NCBI GenBank assembly: GCA_029777935.1
Contig: JAKORH010000141.1
Location: forward strand, 1 to 8,175
Origin: Pseudomonadota bacterium
GTDB lineage: Bacteria > Pseudomonadota > Gammaproteobacteria > Burkholderiales > Burkholderiaceae
Length of the DNA stretch: 8,175 nt
Direction: 5' to 3'
Part shown: in pieces, positions 1 through 6,113 of the stretch
Layout of the letters: each line of letters begins with the position of its first letter
How positions within the stretch are numbered: the first letter of the stretch is position 1
Made by a program: the position numbers and the translations under genes
Notes under the pieces: generated by a model
The model's input: only the letters and a program-made list of their open reading frames with translations
Databases searched by the model: none
What the model was told of the DNA's origin: nothing

Positions 1-874
1 CCAGCGCCGGCAGCTTCGCGTCGGAAAGCTCGGCGAACAGCGGTACCTGCTTTTCCTTCTGCTTGCGCTCCGACGCCCTGATACGCGGCTCGGCGCGCTC
101 GATGTGCACCGGCGGCGCTTCGTCGATGCGTTCGCGTTCGTGCTCCAGCATCTGCTCGCGGCTGCGCGCGACCGCCTCGCCGATCGCGCGGTCCTGCTTC
201 TCCTCGCGCGCGGTGCGCACGCGCTGCGCGATCGACTCGAACAGGCCGCCGACGCGCTCGGCGACCGCGAGCCACGAGAAGTCGAAGAACAGGCTGGCGC
301 CGAGCGCGATCGCCACCACCAGCAGCACGGTGGCGCCGGTGAACCCGAGTGCACTCTGCAAGCCGCCGGCGGCGAGCCCGCCCAGCACGCCGCCCGGCGC
401 GGCGGGTACCTGCACGCCCAGCGTGTACAGCCGCAGCGCTTCGAGCGCGCTGCACGACAGCAGCAGGACGGCGAAGCCCACCGCCTGCAGCCAGTCCGGC
501 AGTCCGTGATCGCCGTATTGCGCATGCAGTCGGCGGAAGCCGCGGACCGCCCACGCGCCGCCACCGACGACCCACAGCCACGCGGAAAATCCGAACACCA
601 TCAGCAGCATGTCGGCAATCCATGCGCCGACGCGTCCGCCGGCGTTGTGGATTGCCGCGCCGGAACTGACGTGCGAAAAACCGGGGTCGGCGCGCTGGTA
701 GGTGACGAGGATCGACGCCAGCGCGATGACCGCGGCCGCGCCGAGGATCCAGCGCGCCTCCGCCAGCAGCCTCGCGCCGCGCGCCGGCGTCACCGGCGTC
801 TCCGTCGCCGCGGCGGCGCGGCGCCGCGCATGCACGCCGCCGGACTGGATCGTGGATTCGATGCGACTCGACAT
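1..874 (-). CDS. ftsK: DNA translocase FtsK, N-terminal part (runs off the left edge)
   Basis: FtsK is the septum-anchored ATPase that pumps chromosome ends and activates XerCD at dif during division. The visible 291 codons hold the membrane anchor and the start of the linker; the motor and gamma domains lie beyond the edge. Four hydrophobic segments are visible at about residues 41-59, 83-105, 131-148 and 175-198. The signature region is at 61-86, with RADPGFSH and NAGGRVGAW, typical of proteobacterial FtsK. The linker is charged and ends with PLFAELSDAKLPAL, a segment conserved ahead of the beta/gamma motor domain. The ATG at 874 is the only upstream start: going back from it, no start codon occurs before an in-frame TAA at 925-923. 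No Shine-Dalgarno sequence precedes it and a TATAAT lies six bases away, so the message may be leaderless. It is divergent from the LytTR operon. Identity is near certain; the start is less so, with GTG at codon 14 as the alternative. Confidence 0.95.
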   Translation of the reverse strand, partial: MSSRIESTIQSGGVHARRRAAAATETPVTPARGARLLAEARWILGAAAVIALASILVTYQRADPGFSHVSSGAAIHNAGGRVGAWIADMLLMVFGFSAWLWVVGGGAWAVRGFRRLHAQYGDHGLPDWLQAVGFAVLLLSCSALEALRLYTLGVQVPAAPGGVLGGLAAGGLQSALGFTGATVLLVVAIALGASLFFDFSWLAVAERVGGLFESIAQRVRTAREEKQDRAIGEAVARSREQMLEHERERIDEAPPVHIERAEPRIRASERKQKEKQVPLFAELSDAKLPAL

Positions 875-880
875 CGGCCG

Positions 881-886
881 ATTATA
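881..886 (-). promoter_or_regulatory. -10 box (TATAAT) of ftsK
   Basis: On the minus strand a perfect TATAAT ends six bases before the ftsK ATG. The expected transcription start, about seven bases downstream, falls on the A of that ATG. No good -35 hexamer is seen 16-18 bases upstream (TCGTCC or GTCGTC there), so an activator may be needed; the TTCGTC boxes upstream are candidates. The match to consensus is seen directly; the start site is inferred. Confidence 0.6.
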
Positions 887-908
887 TGTACGCGCCTCGC
901 GCGGGACG

Positions 909-958
909 ACGCTTCGTCCGCATTAGCGCGGGTTCGTCGCTTGTGCGGGCGGTTCGTC
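909..958. promoter_or_regulatory. Three phased AlgR/LytTR-like boxes
   Basis: TTCGTC occurs at 913-918, 933-938 and 953-958, an exact 20-bp period (two helical turns). Copies two and three share the ten bases GGTTCGTCGC. Against the published AlgR consensus ACCGTTCGTC, the ten-mers at 909-918, 929-938 and 949-958 match at 8, 7 and 8 positions. AlgR is a LytTR-type regulator, and LytTR proteins generally bind direct repeats about two turns apart. A LytTR regulator is encoded in the adjacent operon (3378-4121), so it is the natural candidate ligand. Relative to an ftsK start at 874, the box centres fall at -41.5, -61.5 and -81.5. That the regulator binds here is inference. Confidence 0.5.
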
Positions 959-966
959 GCAGCCGC

Positions 967-996
967 TTGATAGGAAGAGCCGGCGCGCGGGAAAAT
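967..996 (+). promoter_or_regulatory. Weak sigma70-like promoter candidate for the kinase operon
   Basis: TTGATA at 967-972 (five of six matches to TTGACA) is followed, after 18 bases, by GAAAAT at 991-996 (four of six matches to TATAAT). Transcription would begin near 1003, at the edge of the inverted repeat, giving a 5' leader of about 124 bases that contains the whole palindrome. The TTCGTC boxes would then lie at about -47 to -88. This is the best pair seen between the divergent genes, but it is weak. Confidence 0.3.
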
Positions 997-999
997 GCC

Positions 1000-1081
1000 C
1001 GCGTGTCATGCTCGCGCAAGCCGAAATCCAGACGCGGTGCTGCACCCGACTGGATGCCCGCTTGCGCGGGCATGACACGCG
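1000..1081. repeat. Imperfect inverted repeat, REP-like intergenic element
   Basis: Arms of 32 bases (1000-1031 and 1050-1081) pair at 28 positions around an 18-base loop (1032-1049). The outer 11 bases, CGCGTGTCATG and its complement, match perfectly, and the right arm carries TGGATGCCCGCTTGCGCGGG. Translated in either direction the arms give fragments such as PACAGMT and PRKRAS, the hallmark of a palindromic repeat scattered between genes in many beta- and gamma-proteobacteria. No transposase or T-run is present. It lies 46 bases before the kinase ATG and could fold in the operon leader. Confidence 0.8.
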
Positions 1082-1126
1082 AACGATCCCGGCGCTCTGA
1101 TCGACTGACCGCGCGTCCTGACCTGC

Positions 1127-2269
1127 ATGGCCATCGCGACTGGCACCCCCGCCGACCTTGCCGCCGCCGAACGCGGCGCGCGTCGCTACCTGCGCGATTT
1201 CCTGCGCCTGTTCAACTTCGGCACCGTCGCGCTGGTGTTCTTCATCTGCTTCGCGGTGGCATTCACGCGCTGGCTGCCGATGGCGTATACCGATCCGCTG
1301 TCGACTTGGTCGTTCGACGGCATACGCTACCTGCGGCAGCACCTGATCAGCGGCATGTGCGCGCTCGCCGCGATCGCGCTGGTGCTGGCGCTGGCGCGCG
1401 CGCGTAACTGGCCGCGGCGCCGCACGGTCGCGGCCGGCGTGGCCGCGATCGTCATTGCCGCCGTGCTCGGCGCAGTAGCGCGGCTGATCGTCTACGGCGT
1501 GCCGCTCGGAGAACTGCTGCAGCGCTGGACCTGGGGCGTGGGCATCGCGGGCCTGTGGTCGCTGGTCGGCGGTCTCGGCTTCGCGCTCGCGCATGCCGCG
1601 GGCGAGGAAGCCGGCGCGCGCCGCCGCCTGAGCGAAGCCGCGTGCGCGCGCGAATCGCTCGATGCGCAAATGGTGCAGGCGCGGCTGTCGGCGCTGCAGG
1701 CGCAGATCGAACCGCACTTCCTGTTCAACACGCTCGCCAACGTCAAGCGGCTGTACGAAACGACTCCGCACCTTGGACGCGAGATGCTGGTGAGCCTGAT
1801 CGCCTACCTGCGCGCCGCGCTGCCGTCGATGCGCGGCAACGGCTCGACGCTCGCGCGCGAGCTGGAGCTGGCGCGCGCGTACCTGACGATCCTGCAGATG
1901 CGGATGGGAGAGCGGCTGCGCTTCACGATCGACGCCGCACCCGAACTGCTCGCGGCCGAGATGCCGCCGCTGGTGCTCGGCACGCTGATCGAGAACGCGA
2001 TCAAGCACGGGCTGGCACCGTTGCCCGAAGGTGGAACCATCGCGATCCGCGCCGTGCGCGCCGGCGATGGCATTCGCATCGAAGTGCGCGACACCGGCCG
2101 CGGCGTCATCGGTCACGGTGGCAGCGGCGTGGGGCTGGCCAACATCCGCTCGCGGCTGGCGACGCTGTATGGCACACGCGCCGCGCTCGAGATGGCGGCC
2201 AATGCACCGCGCGGCGTGGTGGCCGCGGTCACGCTGCCGTGGCGCGCCGCCTCCGGAACCACTGCATGA
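1127..2269 (+). CDS. LytS/AlgZ-type membrane sensor histidine kinase
   Basis: This is a 380-residue sensor kinase predicted to autophosphorylate and pass phosphate to the LytTR regulator two genes downstream. Four hydrophobic segments at about 32-52, 74-92, 99-122 and 134-156 form the membrane sensor, with no obvious extracellular ligand domain. A short linker leads to the His_kinase (PF06580-type) domain with QIEPHFLFNTL, His197 being the expected phospho-acceptor. The HATPase domain keeps its N box IENAIKHG (289-296), G1 box DTGRG (322-326) and G2 box GSGVGLANI (332-340). All catalytic motifs are intact, so this is the working kinase of the pair. ATG at 1127 is the first start, but no clear Shine-Dalgarno sequence precedes it. 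Its stop overlaps the next gene's start as ATGA (2266-2269). The family is certain; the signal sensed is unknown. Confidence 0.9.
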   Translation: MAIATGTPADLAAAERGARRYLRDFLRLFNFGTVALVFFICFAVAFTRWLPMAYTDPLSTWSFDGIRYLRQHLISGMCALAAIALVLALARARNWPRRRTVAAGVAAIVIAAVLGAVARLIVYGVPLGELLQRWTWGVGIAGLWSLVGGLGFALAHAAGEEAGARRRLSEAACARESLDAQMVQARLSALQAQIEPHFLFNTLANVKRLYETTPHLGREMLVSLIAYLRAALPSMRGNGSTLARELELARAYLTILQMRMGERLRFTIDAAPELLAAEMPPLVLGTLIENAIKHGLAPLPEGGTIAIRAVRAGDGIRIEVRDTGRGVIGHGGSGVGLANIRSRLATLYGTRAALEMAANAPRGVVAAVTLPWRAASGTTA

Positions 2270-3381
2270 ACGCGGTCACGCAACGGCCGCTCGACGCGGT
2301 GGCACCGGTCGCGCCGCACGGGTTGGTGGCGATCCTGCGCAGCCTCACGTGGCGCGAGACGGGCTTCTTCGTGCTCGTCGCGCTGCTGATCGCGGCAATC
2401 AACGCGACCAGCTACTTCGAGCTGGCGGCCACGGACCAGGCGCCGATGAAGCTCGCGGTCGGCATCCTGAATCCGCCGCTGGTGGTGCCTTTCGCCGTCG
2501 TCGCCTGGCTGATCGCCGATCGGGGCGCCGACGCACCGCTGCCGCGGCTGCCGCGCATGATCGCCTGTGCAGCCGGCGCCGCACTGCTGGCGGCGCTGCT
2601 GGTACCGCACGCGATCGAGCTGATCGGCCTGCAATTCAACAGTCATTTCGAGGTCGACGGCGTCGTCAAGCACGTCCCCGACTGGCTGATGCAGACGAGC
2701 TTCGGCCTCGACGTGGCGTTTTTCATCGGAATGTCGTTCGCGGTGCTGGAGATGAGCAACCGCCGCCGCCGCGCCGAATTCGCGGTCGCCGCCGAGCAGC
2801 GCGAGCAGGCGCGGCTCGCACGGCAAGTGCTCGAGTCACGGCTGGCAGCGATGCAGGCGCAGGTCGAGCCGCAGTTCCTGTTCGATGCGCTGGTCGACAT
2901 CGAGCGCCTGTATGAGCGCGACGTCCACGCGGCCGCCACCAATCTCGACCGGCTGATCCAGTACCTGCGCGTGGCGCTGCCGCGGCTGCGCGAATCGGGC
3001 TCCAGCATCAGGGCCGAAATCGAGCTGGTCGAGGCGTACCTGGCGGTCGTGCAGGCGCTGAACGAAGGCCGGCCGGCGCTCGCCAAATGGATCGAGCGCG
3101 AGGCGGCGTACCGCACCTTCTATCCGATGCTGCTGCTGCCGCTGGTGCAGCGCGCGGTCCGGCGCGAGGCCGTGCCGCCGGCAATCGACCTCGAGGTCGC
3201 GCGCAGCGACAACCGGGTGCGCGTGACGGTGCGCATCGCCGCCGGTGGATTGTGCGAAGGCAACGGTGAGCTCGAACGCGTGCGCGAGCGCCTGCACGGC
3301 CTGTACGCAGGCCGGGCGCGGCTCGACTGCGCCGAGCCGGCGGCCGGCGTCAGCGAGTTCACCCTCTGGCTGCCGGAATGA
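2266..3381 (+). CDS. Degenerate LytS-like kinase (probable pseudokinase)
   Basis: The 371 residues have the same plan as the upstream kinase: four hydrophobic segments (about 32-50, 66-85, 97-121 and 144-163), a coiled linker (165-195), a His_kinase-like segment and a C-terminal ATPase-like segment. The phospho-acceptor block reads QVEPQFLFDAL, so Gln203 replaces histidine and Asp207 replaces the conserved Asn. The N box is VQRAVRRE (294-301) instead of IENAIKHG, and neither a DTGRG nor a GxGxGL motif remains. Flanking structural residues persist (YLRVALP at 233-239, EIELVEAYL at 251-259), so the fold is probably kept while ATP binding and phosphotransfer are lost. The frame is intact and overlaps both neighbours by four bases, so this is a maintained gene, not a pseudogene. 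A role as non-catalytic partner or signal input to the first kinase is inference. Confidence 0.85.
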   Translation: MNAVTQRPLDAVAPVAPHGLVAILRSLTWRETGFFVLVALLIAAINATSYFELAATDQAPMKLAVGILNPPLVVPFAVVAWLIADRGADAPLPRLPRMIACAAGAALLAALLVPHAIELIGLQFNSHFEVDGVVKHVPDWLMQTSFGLDVAFFIGMSFAVLEMSNRRRRAEFAVAAEQREQARLARQVLESRLAAMQAQVEPQFLFDALVDIERLYERDVHAAATNLDRLIQYLRVALPRLRESGSSIRAEIELVEAYLAVVQALNEGRPALAKWIEREAAYRTFYPMLLLPLVQRAVRREAVPPAIDLEVARSDNRVRVTVRIAAGGLCEGNGELERVRERLHGLYAGRARLDCAEPAAGVSEFTLWLPE

Positions 3382-4121
3382 ACGCAACCGCGGTCGTCGC
3401 CGAGGACGAGGCCACGCTGCGTCATCAGCTGGTCGAGCAGCTCGGCCTGTTGTGGCCGGAGCTTTCGATCGTCGGCGAGGCCGCCGACGGCGTACGCGCA
3501 CTGAGACTGCTGGAAGAGCAGAAGCCCGACATCCTGTTTCTCGACATCCAGATGCCCGGCGCGACGGGACTCGAAGTCGCGCGGCAGGCGAGCGGCAGGA
3601 GCCGCGTGGTGTTCGTCACCGCGTACGACCAGCACGCGGTGGCCGCGTTCGAACACGGCGCGATCGACTACGTGCTGAAGCCGATCTCGGCCGCGCGCCT
3701 GTTCACGACGGTGAGCCGGCTGAAGGAGCGGCTCGGCAGCCCGCCGGCAAGGCTGGAGAACCTGCTGAACCAGTTCGCCGGGCCGGCGCCGAAGACCTAT
3801 CTGCGCTGGATCAACGCGTCGGTCGGACAGAACCTGCGGCTGATCACCGTCGACGAGGTCGTGTACTTCCAGGCCGACAACAAGTACACGCGCGTGGTGA
3901 CCGTCGACGGCGAAGCGCTGATTCGCAAGCCGCTGAAGGAGTTGCTGGAGGAACTGGACCCGAACCAGTTCTGGCAGATCCATCGCTCCACGCTCGTCAA
4001 CGTCGCGTCGATCGCCGGCGTCGCGCGCGACTTCCGCGGCCGCATGCAGGTCAAGCTGCGCAAGCGCGACGAGTCGCTGCTGGTGTCCGACTCGTACTCG
4101 CATCTGTTCCGGCAGATGTAG
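3378..4121 (+). CDS. LytTR-family response regulator (AlgR/LytR type)
   Basis: The 247-residue protein has a receiver domain (about 4-118) and a LytTR DNA-binding domain (about 139-247). The receiver shows the acidic pair Glu9/Asp10, phospho-acceptor Asp56 in FLDIQMPG, Thr81 in FVTAYD and Lys101 in the LKPI motif, so it should be phosphorylated normally. The LytTR domain contains YFQADNKYTRVVT (163-175) and FWQIHRSTLVNV (198-209), both diagnostic. It is translationally coupled to the degenerate kinase by an ATGA overlap (3378-3381), making the active kinase at 1127-2269 its likely phosphodonor. The TTCGTC boxes at 913-958 are candidate targets. Only 21 bases separate its TAG from the convergent methyltransferase stop, and no terminator hairpin is seen there. 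Confidence 0.93.
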   Translation: MNATAVVAEDEATLRHQLVEQLGLLWPELSIVGEAADGVRALRLLEEQKPDILFLDIQMPGATGLEVARQASGRSRVVFVTAYDQHAVAAFEHGAIDYVLKPISAARLFTTVSRLKERLGSPPARLENLLNQFAGPAPKTYLRWINASVGQNLRLITVDEVVYFQADNKYTRVVTVDGEALIRKPLKELLEELDPNQFWQIHRSTLVNVASIAGVARDFRGRMQVKLRKRDESLLVSDSYSHLFRQM

Positions 4122-4142
4122 GCTGGCGTGGCACCGGATCCT

Positions 4143-5009
4143 TCAGGGCCGCGTGCCGACGCCGACCACCAGTTCGCACGGCGCCTCGAAGCCGTTGCGC
4201 TCGAACTGCTCGAGCTTGGCCGCAATCTCGTCCCACGCCGCCTGGCGCGCATCGCCGTCGAGTCCGGACAGCATCTGATGCAGGGCGCCGAAGGATTCCT
4301 GTTCGAAGCGCACGCACTCGGCCGCGGATGACATGCGCAGCGGCGCTGCGACCAGCCGGCTGCTGACGTTCGTGAAGCCAGCGGCTCGCAGCGCGCCTTC
4401 GAGGGCGCCCGGACTGCCGAGGCTGAACGGGCCAGGTTGTCCGGGCAGGGGTGGCGGCAGATCCGCGCGCGCGCGGATCACCGCAACCGGGACGGAGAAG
4501 AACGGATTGCGCTCCGCGGTCGAGTAGACGATGGCCGCGACCCGGCCGCCGGGCCGCAGGGCGCGCTTCATGGCGAGCAGCGCCCGCTGCTGATCCGGAA
4601 AGTAGATCAGTCCGACGCGCGAGATGACCGCGTCGAACGCGCCCTTCGGCACGTCCAGTTCCTCGCCGTCAGCGACTTTCGTCGCGACGTGGCGATACCC
4701 CGCCGTGCGGGCATTCTCCGCCGCCAGCGCGAGTATGTGCGGTGAAATGTCTGTGGCCAGTACGTAGCCTGAGGGACCCACCCGCTCCGCGGCCTGCAGG
4801 GTCTGGTCGCCGGCGCCCGCAGCGACATCCAGCACATGGCTGCCGGGCCCGATGCCGGCCAGGTCCAGCATGACCTCCGTCGCGGCGCCGAGCCACTGCC
4901 GCAAGAACGGTCCCCAGCGGTCCCAGGCCGCCGCGGCGGCGTCCCACTGCTGTCGGGTCGTTTCCTTGAACCGGGCGGCATCGAACTGAACTGCTTCCTG
5001 TGTGATCAT
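4143..5009 (-). CDS. Class I SAM-dependent methyltransferase (UbiE/Methyltransf_11-like)
   Basis: The 288-residue soluble enzyme has a Rossmann-type SAM-binding core. Motif I is VLDVAAGAGDQT (59-70), Asp87 in LATDIS is the acidic residue expected to bind the SAM ribose, an acidic VADGEELD stretch (112-119) matches motif II, and RPGGRVAAI (152-160) matches the motif III region. The C-terminal third (about 165-288) is the variable substrate part and gives no clue to the methyl acceptor. A strong AAGGAG (5021-5016, minus strand) six bases before the ATG at 5009 fixes the start. It lies 51 bases downstream of the DUF1059 gene on the same strand, so the two probably form an operon, possibly controlled by the SARP-like protein. 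It is convergent with the LytTR operon. The fold is certain and the reaction unknown. Confidence 0.88.
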   Translation of the reverse strand: MITQEAVQFDAARFKETTRQQWDAAAAAWDRWGPFLRQWLGAATEVMLDLAGIGPGSHVLDVAAGAGDQTLQAAERVGPSGYVLATDISPHILALAAENARTAGYRHVATKVADGEELDVPKGAFDAVISRVGLIYFPDQQRALLAMKRALRPGGRVAAIVYSTAERNPFFSVPVAVIRARADLPPPLPGQPGPFSLGSPGALEGALRAAGFTNVSSRLVAAPLRMSSAAECVRFEQESFGALHQMLSGLDGDARQAAWDEIAAKLEQFERNGFEAPCELVVGVGTRP

Positions 5010-5060
5010 TGCTCGCTCCTTGTGGATGCAGGCAGGACCCGGCCGCGCGATTGCCGCGGA

Positions 5061-5243
5061 TCAGGTCTTGCCGGTTGGGGGCTTCGGTTCCGGCTCGAGT
5101 TGCGCCATCGCCAGAACCTGGTCGCGCGAGAGGTTCATGTTGTGATGACTCCTGGCGTGCTGCTGCAATTCGGCGACCAGCTGGTCGTCGTTGTCTGCGC
5201 GGACCACGAATCCGCAGTCGCATCGCACCGCTTTCATGACCAT
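5061..5243 (-). CDS. DUF1059-type small putative metal-binding protein
   Basis: The protein has 60 residues. It opens with VRCDCGFVVRADNDDQLV and continues with QQHARSHHNMNLSRDQ, matching the general pattern of DUF1059 proteins: a short cysteine-rich strand followed by a helix with histidines. Cys8-x-Cys10 and His29-x3-His33 (or His34) could form a Cys2His2 metal site, though this has not been shown here. The tail, QLEPEPKPPTGKT, is proline-rich and probably disordered. The start at 5243 is preferred to the Met at codon 3 because AGGAGG lies five bases before it. The same frame is open upstream to 5435, but that stretch reads through the regulator's control region. It is divergent from the SARP-like gene and heads a likely two-gene operon with the methyltransferase. 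Function is unknown. Confidence 0.85.
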   Translation of the reverse strand: MVMKAVRCDCGFVVRADNDDQLVAELQQHARSHHNMNLSRDQVLAMAQLEPEPKPPTGKT

Positions 5244-5248
5244 GTCGA

Positions 5249-5254
5249 CCTCCT
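5249..5254 (-). promoter_or_regulatory. Ribosome binding site that fixes the DUF1059 start
   Basis: A perfect AGGAGG on the minus strand lies five bases from the ATG at 5243 and eleven from the in-frame ATG at 5237. This favours the longer 60-residue product and rules out the much longer open frame as the translated unit. Confidence 0.75.
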
Positions 5255-5267
5255 GCACGTGCGGAGA

Positions 5268-5273
5268 ATGATC
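5268..5273 (-). promoter_or_regulatory. Candidate -10 element of the DUF1059/methyltransferase operon
   Basis: GATCAT on the minus strand (four of six matches to TATAAT) starts nine bases after the last 7-bp repeat of the 5283-5322 array. In characterised SARP-dependent promoters the nearest repeat lies about eight bases upstream of the -10. Transcription would begin near 5261, leaving a short leader containing the AGGAGG. There is no sigma70-like -35; the repeats occupy that position. The match is weak alone and gains support only from its placement. Confidence 0.4.
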
Positions 5274-5282
5274 GTTGCGCCA

Positions 5283-5322
5283 CCTTGGCGCCGCCTTGGC
5301 GGGACCTTGGCAAAACGTTGGC
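5283..5322. promoter_or_regulatory. Four 7-bp direct repeats at 11-bp pitch, SARP-type operator
   Basis: CCTTGGC occurs at 5283-5289, 5294-5300 and 5305-5311, and CGTTGGC at 5316-5322. Each is separated by exactly four bases (GCCG, GGGA, AAAA), giving an 11-bp period, one helical turn. Known SARP activators such as ActII-ORF4, DnrI and AfsR bind heptameric direct repeats with this spacing. The array lies between the SARP-like gene and the divergent DUF1059 operon. It could activate the minus-strand promoter, while on the plus strand it reaches to 14 bases before the regulator's ATG and could give autoregulation. The repeats are seen directly; the ligand is inferred. Confidence 0.7.
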
Positions 5323-5335
5323 GGAGTTCGCCGCA

Positions 5336-6097
5336 ATGGCGCTTCGAATCTACCTGATGGGCCGGGTCGCGATCGAGAGCGGCGCCGCGCTGCTCGATCA
5401 GGACGCGTTTCCGGGTCGCCAGGGCATGCTCGCATTCGCGCGGCTCGCGCTGAACCGCGGGGCAGCGGTCAGCCGGGAGGAGCTGGCGTCGGTCCTGTGG
5501 CCGGACGCGCCGCCGCGCGCCTGGGACGCGGCGATGAACGCGGTCGTCAGCAAGCTGCGCGCGCTGCTGGCGCAGGCGGGGCTGGACCGCTCCGACGTTT
5601 TGCCTGCCACGTTGGGCTGTTATCAGCTGAATCTGCCGGCCGGCGCCTGGATCGATACTGAAGCGGCCTTCGACTCGCTGCACGAGAGCGAAGGGCTGCT
5701 CAAGTCCGATCGCTTTCGTGAGGCCTGGGCGGCCGCGCAGGTCGCGTACCACATCCTGCGCCGGCCGTTCCTGCCCGGCGAGATCACGCGCTGGGTCGCG
5801 CAGACGCGAGAACAGCTGAGCATCCTGTTCGTGCGGGCATGCGAGTGCCTGGCCGAAAGCTACATCCGCAACGGAGAGCCGGAAATCGCGGCCCATGTCG
5901 CCAGCCAGGCCGTGGCCGCGCAGGCGTTCCGCGAAACCAGCTACCAGTTGCTGATGCGGGCCCACGCGGCGGCCGGCAATCGCGCCGAGGCGCTGCGGGC
6001 TTACGAGGCCTGCCGGCGTCTCATCGCTGACGAGCTGGGCGTGTCGCCGTCGCCGGAAACGCAGGCGGTATATCTGCAGGTGCTGCGGATGAAATGA
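5336..6097 (+). CDS. SARP-like transcriptional regulator (winged helix plus BTAD domain)
   Basis: The 253-residue protein is the size of small SARP activators. Residues 2-100 fit an OmpR-like winged-helix domain: the LRIYLMGRVAIESG opening strands, SREELASVLWPD (47-58) and the recognition-helix region NAVVSKLRALL (68-78). Residues 105-251 form a BTAD domain of TPR-like helices, ending with the typical segment EALRAYEACRRLIADELGV (218-236) followed by SPSPET. No NB-ARC, kinase or receiver domain is attached. The ATG at 5336 has GGAG (5323-5326) nine bases upstream and starts just before the first domain strand. The TTG at 5285 would make the repeat array coding and add 17 residues foreign to the family. 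It lies divergent from DUF1059/methyltransferase, its most likely targets. SARPs are best known as antibiotic-cluster activators in actinomycetes; the role here is unknown. Confidence 0.88.
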   Translation: MALRIYLMGRVAIESGAALLDQDAFPGRQGMLAFARLALNRGAAVSREELASVLWPDAPPRAWDAAMNAVVSKLRALLAQAGLDRSDVLPATLGCYQLNLPAGAWIDTEAAFDSLHESEGLLKSDRFREAWAAAQVAYHILRRPFLPGEITRWVAQTREQLSILFVRACECLAESYIRNGEPEIAAHVASQAVAAQAFRETSYQLLMRAHAAAGNRAEALRAYEACRRLIADELGVSPSPETQAVYLQVLRMK

Positions 6098-6113
6098 ACA
6101 AGGCTCGCGCGGC

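Noticed and set aside
104..970. A 288-codon plus-strand open frame over the ftsK region
   Set aside because: It is antisense to a clear FtsK N-terminus and has a low-complexity Arg/Ala/His-rich composition, typical of shadow frames in GC-rich DNA.
1000..1081. Inverted repeat as an intrinsic terminator or attachment site
   Set aside because: Neither side has a T-run, the flanking genes are divergent so no transcript needs ending there, and no integrase or target duplication is seen.
923..2116. A 397-codon minus-strand open frame opposite the first kinase
   Set aside because: The plus strand encodes a motif-complete kinase; the minus frame has no recognisable domain and crosses the inverted repeat, giving only the PRKRAS-like repeat peptide.
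1555..2265. Upstream extension of the second kinase frame to 1555
   Set aside because: It reads through the first kinase in another frame and is Arg/Ala-rich; the ATGA junction at 2266 is the natural start.
4122..4142. Bidirectional terminator between the convergent LytTR and methyltransferase genes
   Set aside because: Only 21 bases with no stable inverted repeat or T-run were found.
5285..5335. TTG start giving the SARP-like protein 17 extra residues
   Set aside because: The ATG at 5336 has a better-placed GGAG and matches the family N-terminus; the extension is simply the translated repeat array.
5244..5435. Longer 124-residue version of the DUF1059 protein
   Set aside because: A perfect AGGAGG precedes the ATG at 5243, and the extension crosses the operator and the start of the divergent gene.
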